A DNA stretch of 64,000 bases from Laspinema olomoucense D3b (GTDB lineage Bacteria > Cyanobacteriota > Cyanobacteriia > Cyanobacteriales > Laspinemataceae). The translations under genes and the position numbers were made by a program. The notes under the pieces were generated by a model. It did no database searches and was not told where the DNA came from. It saw only the letters and a list, made by a program, of their open reading frames with translations. Each line of letters starts with the position of its first letter. The first letter of the stretch is position 1. The stretch lies in the NCBI RefSeq assembly GCF_025370785.1, contig NZ_JAMXFA010000037.1, positions 1-64,000 on the forward strand, read 5' to 3'. Shown one piece after another: positions 17,205 through 25,700 of this stretch.

Positions 17205-17939
17205 TTAAAACAATCGTCCGAAACCCGCCGTTCGCATCACCTGAAAGCTGGCTCCCAGGGTTTGAGCAGTTTGGGTACGATTTTGAGTATCTAAGGTGCG
17301 AGAAATGTTAGAAAGTTGCAAATTTTGTAAATCTCCAGAACGATGAATTCGCTCTTGATCCGCATACATACTGCCGAGTAAAGCACCGAGTTCAGTATTT
17401 TGTGCGGCAATCCGTTTCATGACATCTTGTGTGGCCCGGTCTTGTTGCGCTTCCGTACCCAGTTGTTGAGTTTGTTCCACAGAGACTTGAATTCTTTCCA
17501 ATCGTTCTTCCTGCAAAATCTGCCCTTGTTTAGAAAAAGTTTCTGCCGCTTGTGCTCGGGCTAATTGGCGTTCCACTTCCGTGGCTGCCCACTCCACATC
17601 GTAGGTCGGATTTTCGTTAGCGACTAACTCTTCTAATCGTAACCGAATTTCCCCGGGATCTGGAATCCCTAACCGTCCTTTTGCATCCTCGACCAGGGTG
17701 AAGATATCAGTTTGCACCTGTTCGGATAAAGAATTAAGCCTCTCTCCTAAGATATCATCTACATAAAATTCTAAGGAGGATAACCTTTGCTTAAATTCTT
17801 GAACTATTTGTTGCAAGGGAGATTTAAGTAAACTTTGGGGAATTTGAGGTAGACTCAAGGCATAGGCCGGAGAAGTTTCTACTAAAATAGCGGCCAAAAT
17901 GATGCTTGTAGTTGCGATTGAATTCGATATGTATTTCAT
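17205..17939 (-). CDS. VirB5/TrbJ-like secreted coiled-coil protein
   Basis: The 244-residue protein has a signal peptide ending near residue 27 (SIILAAILVETSPAYA). The mature part is almost wholly helical, with a coiled coil at about 115-200 that includes RATQDVMKRIAAQNTELGAL. This is like the TrbJ/VirB5 region that begins with a Gln/Ala-rich helix. VirB5 proteins sit at pilus tips. The short downstream gap to the VirB6-like gene (26 bases) and the upstream virB4 gene fit the conserved order. Confidence 0.6.
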   Translation of the reverse strand: MKYISNSIATTSIILAAILVETSPAYALSLPQIPQSLLKSPLQQIVQEFKQRLSSLEFYVDDILGERLNSLSEQVQTDIFTLVEDAKGRLGIPDPGEIRLRLEELVANENPTYDVEWAATEVERQLARAQAAETFSKQGQILQEERLERIQVSVEQTQQLGTEAQQDRATQDVMKRIAAQNTELGALLGSMYADQERIHRSGDLQNLQLSNISRTLDTQNRTQTAQTLGASFQVMRTAGFGRLF

Positions 17940-17963
17940 ACAATCCTCTACTTTTTTAAAAAA

Positions 17964-20669
17964 TTAAGAAGCAATTTGTTGAGAAAACTTTGTTAGACCC
18001 ACCAAAGAGTTACCGGACCGTTCTAAAATTTCTCGACGGGCTTTTTGTTCTTCGGGGTTATTCGCTAAAGCTGCCAAAAGTTGCCAACTAGGATAGTAAC
18101 GGCAAGGCGTATAAGTTCCTTGAGATTCTAAAAGCCATTGAGAATAACCCTCTGTTGGGTTTGGAAAGAAGTTGGGCGAAGCATTTTTTTCGATAAGAGA
18201 AGTGGGATAACGAAAAATTTTCACAAAACTTTCCACCGCTGAAGGCTGAATTCTTCCCACCAACCGGGTCGTTAAATTCTGGAGAATTTTAGCTCCGGCT
18301 GAAGAAGAAGCAATCGTATCGGGGTCTTGGGCCGATAATAAGACCCGAATTCCACTTTTGGCCCCATTTGCACAGAGTTTTCCCAGCAAGTTGGCGATAC
18401 TGTCAAACTGGAACAAAATTGGTGCTTCATCTACAAAGAAAATTGAAGCAGAAGCGGCTAAAGCTCGACGGAGTGCAGCAGAGTAGGCCGCTAAACTGAT
18501 AATGGCTGCATCTTCATCATTAGATAGATTCCGTAAGGCAAATACTAACAGTTGGGAATCACTCCGGAAGGTTGAAGGAGAAGAAATCGCCTGCCCGACA
18601 CGAGAGGTTAACCAAAATCGCAACCGGAGTTTAATCCGCTCAATTGCCGTTTGAGTATCCCCCGGAATTAATTCTAATTGTAACCGTTCTCCGGAACAAT
18701 AGGAGATAAAATCAACTAAAGTTGGCATATTCTGCCAAGCTGTAGACCCAATCCCTTCTACATAAGCCCTTGCATAACGATTGCGAATTTGATTGTCTGT
18801 GAAAAAGGCAGTTAATGCTAAACCCAACACCGACCGAATCGTATCGGTCAAAACGGGATCGGCAACCGCCCCCAGTTTTGACCCGACGACCATTGCCATT
18901 AGGGCCGATAACAAAAAGTCTTGATAGTCTTGAAACCTTTCGGTTTGCAATTTTCCTTCCAGTCCTTTGAGGTCAGGGATTTCAAAGAGATTACTAGATT
19001 CTGAGCCAATATCAAAATAGGCTCCTATATCTTTCAAAAACCGGGTTAAGTCATCAAATGTACTACTACCATCTGGTTTTGGATAATCCATAATGACCAC
19101 GGGCATCTGATGAGCTAACGCCTGAATAATAACTCCTCCCACCAAAGTTGATTTACCTCCTCGACTTGTACTGAAAAACCCTATATTTTGATGTTGGTTG
19201 TATAAGTCAAGGTAAACCGGATTACCTCCTTCTTGGGAAATCAACTCTAATCCCATTTTGTCTGTCGGTTTAGTGCGGACTAAAGGCATTAATCCCGGCA
19301 CTTCTGAGGATAAATAAAGTTGCCGACGATTAAACGGCGTACTCAATAATTTATCCCACACCAACGGCAAACACTGCAACCAGATTTTCCAAGGGTATTC
19401 CGTTTCCCGCAATACCCATGCTGGAGGCAAAAATAATGATTCCAAATATCGACAGGCTTCATCTAACTCTTGGCGCGTTTTTCGATAGACTAAAAAAACT
19501 ACCCCAACATGAACAGGAATTGAACCTTCAAAAATTTCTTCTTGGGCCGCTATCGATTTTTTGAGGTTAAGTTGCGCGTTCACGTCAACCGAATTGGATT
19601 GCAACGATCGCTCTTGAGCCGTCATCGATTGTTTAACCAATCGCTGCATATTGGTTTTGACCAGGGTATCGCTACCTCGGGTCAGTTGGCAGACTATCTC
19701 CGTATCCTGGATGCGATCGCGGGAAATGACCGACCACAGATAACATAGCTGCCGTCGCGCATCCGGCCATCCTCCCGGTTTTTCTACAAATGTTAGAGGA
19801 GCAATATAGCGCTGATTGAGATAAATCCAGCGGCGGTCAGGAATCGGCACCGAACTCTCCGACTGCATCAAGATGGTCACGGGATGATACTTAGAATAAA
19901 TTTCTTCTCTGACTCCTGTTTCATCAAGCACCAACAACTGAGGAATCGACACCGGAGGCGTCTGGTTAAACCGCTTCCATAAGTGACTCCATAATTCTGG
20001 GTCGCTTAAAGGTCGAACAGACAATCCCATCCCATTGGTTAAAAGTTGATGCCAAATTTGATATCCATCGTGGTAAGCTGATAGCAACACTTGTTCTACT
20101 CGTCGGTATTGGCGTTCTTCTAGCTGTCCGGTAAATGAATGCCACCACCGTTCCCCTCGGGATAATAGCTTCTCAATCCAGTCCGTTTTTTGATGAGCAA
20201 ATGCCTCAACGGTATAAGTAACATACAACCGTAAAAATACCGGCTTCCGTTGGCCCCGTTCCGTGAGTTCTCGCAACCGGATCCGCTCCGCATAAAGTAA
20301 ATATCGCAATTCCGTATTAGAACAACCTTCAAATAAATCTTGAAGTTCTTGTTCACGCTGAATGCTATCTGCGAAAGAGCCTAAATTTACGGTCAATGTC
20401 TCACCAGACGGTAAATCTTTCAATCCTGCTTCAATTGCTTGAAGGGTAGGTTCTACTTCTTCATCAATGAGGGTAGAATGAATTCCTTGACAATCAAATC
20501 CAAAAATTAGTTTGAATTGGTGTTCTCCTTTTCTTAGTAAATACGCTCCAATAGGAGAAGATGCTAAATCAACCCGAACTAAAGATGCTAAATTGACAAC
20601 ATCTTCTAACGGAGTAAACCGTTGTTTTCCCCAACCCCTATCAATAAATTTTTTTCCAACTTTAGTCAT
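17964..20669 (-). CDS. virB4: VirB4/TraC-type secretion ATPase
   Basis: The 901-residue protein powers pilus assembly and transfer. I choose ATG 20669 (MTKVGKKFIDRGWG) because it overlaps the upstream stop as ATGA and has AGGAG 6 bases before it; the frame extends 38 codons further but without such support. The Walker A region is FSTSRGGKST with Lys 506; the first loop residue is Ser, not Gly. Walker B is SIFFVDEAP with Asp 747. LLSAQDPDTIASSSAGAKIL, then LTTRLVGRI, match the C-terminal motifs of the family. No membrane segment is seen. The preceding gene encodes a VirB3-like protein, as in many T4SS operons. Confidence 0.88.
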   Translation of the reverse strand: MTKVGKKFIDRGWGKQRFTPLEDVVNLASLVRVDLASSPIGAYLLRKGEHQFKLIFGFDCQGIHSTLIDEEVEPTLQAIEAGLKDLPSGETLTVNLGSFADSIQREQELQDLFEGCSNTELRYLLYAERIRLRELTERGQRKPVFLRLYVTYTVEAFAHQKTDWIEKLLSRGERWWHSFTGQLEERQYRRVEQVLLSAYHDGYQIWHQLLTNGMGLSVRPLSDPELWSHLWKRFNQTPPVSIPQLLVLDETGVREEIYSKYHPVTILMQSESSVPIPDRRWIYLNQRYIAPLTFVEKPGGWPDARRQLCYLWSVISRDRIQDTEIVCQLTRGSDTLVKTNMQRLVKQSMTAQERSLQSNSVDVNAQLNLKKSIAAQEEIFEGSIPVHVGVVFLVYRKTRQELDEACRYLESLFLPPAWVLRETEYPWKIWLQCLPLVWDKLLSTPFNRRQLYLSSEVPGLMPLVRTKPTDKMGLELISQEGGNPVYLDLYNQHQNIGFFSTSRGGKSTLVGGVIIQALAHQMPVVIMDYPKPDGSSTFDDLTRFLKDIGAYFDIGSESSNLFEIPDLKGLEGKLQTERFQDYQDFLLSALMAMVVGSKLGAVADPVLTDTIRSVLGLALTAFFTDNQIRNRYARAYVEGIGSTAWQNMPTLVDFISYCSGERLQLELIPGDTQTAIERIKLRLRFWLTSRVGQAISSPSTFRSDSQLLVFALRNLSNDEDAAIISLAAYSAALRRALAASASIFFVDEAPILFQFDSIANLLGKLCANGAKSGIRVLLSAQDPDTIASSSAGAKILQNLTTRLVGRIQPSAVESFVKIFRYPTSLIEKNASPNFFPNPTEGYSQWLLESQGTYTPCRYYPSWQLLAALANNPEEQKARREILERSGNSLVGLTKFSQQIAS

Positions 20670-21004
20670 GGACTTCTCCTTTTTTTCTGAGGTAAACTGG
20701 GCGAACTGACTAAAAGGGGAGTAAATTTGGCAAAGCCTCGCGACCACTTGGGAACCGGAATAAACTTCCTTAAGTACCACCACCCTCCTTTAGCGGTGAG
20801 AATCCACCAGGTGGAGATTCCCCAGAGAGCCACCGACCCCGTCACCACCCAATTCTGACCTAACCCCACTTTAATTAAGTAATAAGATGCTCCAGCAATG
20901 GCCACCCAGGGCAACAACTGATCCGCAGGAAAAGGGCCAATATTGGGTTGTTTTCCTAAAGCTTGGTTGACTTTTTTGAATGACGGAGTTGATGGCATAA
21001 TCAT
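20666..21004 (-). CDS. VirB3/TraL-like small membrane protein
   Basis: The 112-residue protein has two adjacent membrane segments (LLPWVAIAGASYYLIKVGLG, about 28-47, and VVTGSVALWGISTWWILTA, about 51-69) and basic tails. Size, topology and its place directly before virB4, with a 4-base stop/start overlap, match VirB3/TraL. The N-terminus (MIMPSTPSFKKVNQALGKQP) has the charged pre-helix character of VirB3. Confidence 0.65.
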   Translation of the reverse strand: MIMPSTPSFKKVNQALGKQPNIGPFPADQLLPWVAIAGASYYLIKVGLGQNWVVTGSVALWGISTWWILTAKGGWWYLRKFIPVPKWSRGFAKFTPLLVSSPSLPQKKRRSP

Positions 21005-21043
21005 CCTCTTTGATGAAATTGAGTTAATGCGTGCGGGTAGCGA

Positions 21044-21610
21044 TTAAGCGCCACCACCCCCTCCTACAATTAAATTAGTCAGCACATCGCCTAATGTTAC
21101 GGCAATCAAAATAATTAGAGGTTGGCGGGCTAAAGTTTGCCAATCCTCATCCTGCCGAACTGCATTAATAACTCGCACCAAAGCAATGGCTAAATAAATC
21201 AAGAAAATTCCACGCAGAACATTGAACACTAAAGGAACAACTTCTCCCGCTTCAGGGAATTGCTGAGACATCCAGTCCTCTCCTCCTTGGAAAAACTGAG
21301 CCATTGCTGCTCCAGAAAAAATGTCTAACCACCACACCAAAAAAACTGCAATAAAGATTAAAATTTGACTGGGGATAACTGGAGACTTCCATCTGAACCT
21401 TGGTTTTTGAGCCTTTTTCCGGTTTATTTCACCTTCTAACGTCAAAGCTGCCGAGAATACCAACAAAATTTTTAGGAAAACAAACAAACTCAAGTGGGTA
21501 ATTGCCGACATCACTAAAAGAAAAGAAGCTATCCAAGATAACTGCTTGACCGATGGACTACGGTCGATCCGATCCAATCTTTTTTTGTGAGAAGTAATAG
21601 AGAGTTTCAT
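21044..21610 (-). CDS. VirB2/TrbC-like pilin candidate
   Basis: The 188-residue protein has a hydrophobic N-terminal region (about 25-60), a membrane segment ending in FSGAAMAQFFQGG, and then two further hydrophobic helices at about 123-145 and 158-180. The AMA site before QFF looks like a signal-peptidase cleavage site. Cleavage there would leave a mature protein of about 85 residues with two membrane helices, as in VirB2/TrbC pilins. It is the first gene of the T4SS operon, upstream of the VirB3-like gene, where the pilin gene usually lies. The long N-terminal extension is unusual. Confidence 0.55.
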   Translation of the reverse strand: MKLSITSHKKRLDRIDRSPSVKQLSWIASFLLVMSAITHLSLFVFLKILLVFSAALTLEGEINRKKAQKPRFRWKSPVIPSQILIFIAVFLVWWLDIFSGAAMAQFFQGGEDWMSQQFPEAGEVVPLVFNVLRGIFLIYLAIALVRVINAVRQDEDWQTLARQPLIILIAVTLGDVLTNLIVGGGGGA

Positions 21611-22148
21611 TCGTTGTATCTAATCAACTCGATTACTTTTAGTCTTAGCAGTCCTAAGTAGCTTGGGTACTCTGTCTCAGGAAATAGGATAAACCTAGCA
21701 AAAATTTATAGTTTTTATCAGGTATAGCTCCAAGGAGGGATTTTAGGGTGACGATCGGGTCCAATTTGAGGCGTTTCTCTATCTCTACTCTAACTTTTTA
21801 GTTAGGCTTGTATAAATGGCTGACTCCTGTAACCCTTAATATTTCAAGGATGCGTGATTTCTGCTCATCTCCCTCTCCCTCTCCAGATAGAGAGGGAATA
21901 AAAAATCATGACGTGAGACAACGGAGTAGCACGGGTCGCTTAAAATAAAATAAATTTCACCAGATGCCTGCACTGCAATGTTTTTTTTCATCCAAAAAAC
22001 ATTGCAGTGGCTCCGTTAGCAACTCCTCTGAGTCACCCCCGTCTTCAACTGTTCCGTCAACAACCCTCCGTTAACCCTGTCAACTTTAAGGGGAGTCCCC
22101 TTGCCGTATTTGAGATGGAAAGGGGTCCAGACTAATCAGCTTATTTAC
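21611..22148. other. intergenic region upstream of the conjugation operon
   Basis: This 538-base gap should hold the promoter of the minus-strand transfer operon. It has a strong hairpin at 21971-22009. Near 22029-22085 there is a cluster of similar short words (GTCAAC, GTTAAC, CAACTG) that might be protein-binding sites. An origin of transfer could lie here, but no relaxase nick-site motif was recognised. No gene is seen. Confidence 0.4.
21971..22009. terminator. 16-bp perfect hairpin
   Basis: CACTGCAATGTTTTTT (21971-21986) pairs with AAAAAACATTGCAGTG (21994-22009) around 7 bases. It lies 140 bases downstream of the stop of the 175-residue gene. The T-run within the stem could act as a terminator in either direction. 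Confidence 0.55.
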
Positions 22149-22676
22149 CTAAAAGCGATTAGAATCATCTTCCCAAGTAGCAGTAGCAAACGCCTCTGGA
22201 TAAAGCCGGGAGACCTCAATTTCTTCTACCGGAGTTACCCGTGAACCAGCTTTGACGTCATAGTATTGGTCTGATTCGATTGCGTAGGGAAGCTCACTTA
22301 AGCCTTCCCCTTCTTTAATCGCCTGCCGATTGACGGCCCATTTTACCTGTTCGGGGGGGTCATCTACCCCTAAATCCTCGACAGGATAAGGGTATTCATA
22401 ATTACGCTCGTAGGCTTCCCTACGGGTCGTCAATGCCTGTAATTCTTGATATGTTTCTGACTCAAAGTCATTAATTTGTTGGGCGCTGTATCCCAAGGCT
22501 AAATACTGTCTCTTAAATTCTTCTTTCATCGAGCCGTCCACATTGTAGTGGGCCTGGATATCCCTCGGGGCGATCGCATATCCCGCCTTCTGGGGTTCTC
22601 TAGCTTCAAGGCTTTTTTGAGTGTTTGAGGCATCCCGGGCTTGATTATATAAAGCTCTAAAATTTGTTAGATCCAT
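22149..22676 (-). CDS. hypothetical soluble protein
   Basis: The 175-residue protein is not recognised. It is charged and helical, rich in Tyr, Glu and Gln (FESETYQELQALTTRREAYE; NYEYPYPVEDLGVDDPPEQV). No signal peptide, membrane segment or nucleotide-binding motif is seen. It is divergent from the 1612-residue gene, with 80 bases between the starts that must contain both promoters, so the two may be regulated together. Confidence 0.6.
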   Translation of the reverse strand: MDLTNFRALYNQARDASNTQKSLEAREPQKAGYAIAPRDIQAHYNVDGSMKEEFKRQYLALGYSAQQINDFESETYQELQALTTRREAYERNYEYPYPVEDLGVDDPPEQVKWAVNRQAIKEGEGLSELPYAIESDQYYDVKAGSRVTPVEEIEVSRLYPEAFATATWEDDSNRF

Positions 22677-22756
22677 CGCTTAACTCTTTTGTGCTTTTCT
22701 AATGAATTTTATTAAATTATACGTTTTTTTGTGAGGCTCACCCACTGGAGCAAGTC

Positions 22757-25700
22757 ATGATAAACTTTCAACACTTCGATAACAAGCTCAACGACTGGAT
22801 TTATATCAATGCCGAGGGAGAATCTCCTGAAATTTTGACGGAATCTCTGGAGAACACCATGCTAGAGGCTATTTTCCCGGAGGCTCCTGAAGGTACATTC
22901 AGTATCGGGGAAATCCAAAACTCGACCACTCCGGAGGATTTAGAGAAGCACCCTAACAAACATAAACTGCTCCTCGCCTCCGGAAAACGGCTGATTTATG
23001 GTCCCCAAGATTATAAGCAAGCACTCGATCGCATCTTGCCCGACGAAAAAGATAAAGCGGCTTATGCGTCACTATTCATCGGCAGTTGCTTGGACACTTT
23101 AAACAGCCGACAGGTCCGAATCTTAATCGTCGAAGATGATAGGGAATCTCCACAGGCCGGGGAAAATGGCGGAATTTTACCCAACTCGGTGGCTTTAGCC
23201 CAAGTCGGTGACTCCCACGGCAAGATTTCTCCGGCCCTCGCTCGTTCGTGGGAGGCCCTCGACGCTAAACTTCAAAACGGCCCCCGAATTGATGGACAGC
23301 CGGATGAAATTATCCGCCATGTCGTGCAACATCGAGCCTTTTTTCCTGACTTTCCCGGGGAAGCCAAAATTGCCAAAGGAACGCTCGCGCCCAAATCTTT
23401 AGATGAGCTCGACCCCAGTCAACAGCAACCTCTAGACTTAATTTTGCCACGTTCCAGTTTCAAAGGAGGAACCACAAAACCAGCCGTGGGACTCTACGAA
23501 GTTTCGATGTGGATGGGAGTCAAAGCCATTTCGGAGTGGACTCTAACTTCGACAGCGGAAGCAGGGCTGGAACGAGATACCCTACGAACCCTAGAAAAAA
23601 AGGCCGCTTTTCTGAGTGTCGAATCGAGCGATCCCCGGAAGGTGGCACAGCTTTACTGCGAAACTTACGAAAAAGCCCAAGCAGCCCGTTTAGTAAATGC
23701 CATCACCGAGGACAAGCAAAATATCTCTTCACAAGATTCTGAACCCGCCTCAACAGAACAGACTTTTTACAAAATTCTGAAAGCTGAGTTAGCCGGGGGC
23801 CATTCCCAACTCCTCGAATCCAAGTATGTGCGGGATAAGCTTGATGAGTTCCTCCGGTCTTCCCGCCTGGAGATAGCCACCGGCGGAGCAATTAAGTGGG
23901 ATAGGGCCAGCATCATCATCCCCTCCAAACAGTTGAATGATGACCAAGTTTGCGTTCCCAAATTTGATTATGGGAATGAAATCCTGGGATTCCGTTCTCC
24001 ACTGCTCTATGAAGATGCGATCGCCATCCAAACCAATACCTTTACGACGGACCTCCTCGACCCAGAGGGGCGTCCGCTCATAGGAGTCGCCGTGGTCAGT
24101 GACGAGTCCTATCCTGAATATTTAGCTCGTAAAATTGAAGAAATAACGAGTTGCTCGGTCATTTCTTCTGAAACTTTACGCGATCGCCCCACTATTGCCC
24201 CAGACGAAAATATTCGGGATTATGCGCTGCGGCTTTTCGCCGAAGAATTTATCAAAATTGAAGCCCAAACTCAATTTCAAAAAGACCCAGCAGCTTTGCA
24301 GGCGTCGGAGCTTACCCGCCTGGAAACTCAGTTGCAGCAACATTTGCATAAGCTGGAAAACACCCTAAAACATCAAACCTACTCTCAGGCAGCGGGGGAA
24401 GATTACGACGGCGACTCTAAATCCTTTGCCCTTGCCGCTTCCTATCTAAAAACGACCGCCTACCTAAAACAACAACAACATCCACAGCAGGCTCACCCAC
24501 CGACCCCCAAACTCAAAAAGGCTTCCTTTGTTGAATCCGATGGATCCCCCTCCCCGCTTACCAAAATAGCACTGCATATGGCTAACCATTGGGTCGGGAT
24601 TGCTAATAATCAAGTTAAAGCAGCCCGCTGTGTGGAAGAAGAAGTCGAAGTTTTAAGGGACTATGGATCCATTTTAGAGCAGCAAGGCTACCTACGTCAA
24701 ATTAGCTCCCATTACCAAAATCTGCTGCAAGTCGATCGCCAGGCTGTGCAGGCAAGCGAGCGGCTCCCGGATGACGTTCGATCTGACGTGGAATCTTTCG
24801 CGGCCCTACCGCTGATTGTCCCACCTGAGCAAGTTAAGGAAGAGTTAGAGGGATATCGGCAATTTATTCGGTTTAAAGTCGTACCCCCGCTACTCATTCA
24901 AAACCAGATTGCCGTGGATAGTAAAAAAAGTGCGACCCCGATGGACGAGAATATTGTCCGCCAATATGGCAACCTCATCCATCGCATTCCCAGTTATCTG
25001 CGGGAAAAAAAACATCCAGACATTTACAAAAATGGTCGAGTCATCAAGACCAATGGCTACTCGCTAAAAGAACTCAACATTCAAAATGTCAACAGCCATT
25101 TTCAAAGAACCGAGCTAGAAGCTCGTCCAATTGAGCAGTTCCGAGATTTATTCCCCAGTAAAACCCCCACGGGCGAACCTACATTTTCACCCAGCCAAAA
25201 GTTGCGGGCATTGCAGGCGAAGACCGAATTCGATCGCCTGTTCAACTACGCCAAAGAACAGGATATGAAACGCCGAAGTGAGTTGGGGCCAGTGTTGCGC
25301 TGTCAAACCGGCGGAGGAAAAGAACTGGACATTACCAATATTATTGAGGCTAATCATCCCTTAGCATTTCAAGCTAATGAATTTGAGGTTCTTTTCGTTA
25401 CCAATAAGCAGCGGCATACTTATCCGCACCATCAAGTTTTGGCCCTTGCGAAAACTGGCGAAACTTTGGCGGATGGAAAACCTAAATGGGCCGTATTGGG
25501 GACCCTCAGTGAAAGTGACCGGAAGGCTTACCAGATGGGGCCTGAAACGGTAGAAGCCAGACTAAAAGTTTTAGAAAGAAAACCGGGAATCAGCGAACGT
25601 CAATGCCAACTCTTATTTGAACGAGCCACCACAATGGCGTCAGCCTGGAGGGAGCAAGCCCAAGAACGGGGTGAACTGTTCGCAATGGCGGCGGCTACCT

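Noticed and set aside
21611-22148. Iteron-type replication origin
   Set aside because: The GTCAAC/GTTAAC words near 22029-22085 are too irregular in sequence and spacing to be called iterons, and no replication initiator gene adjoins them.
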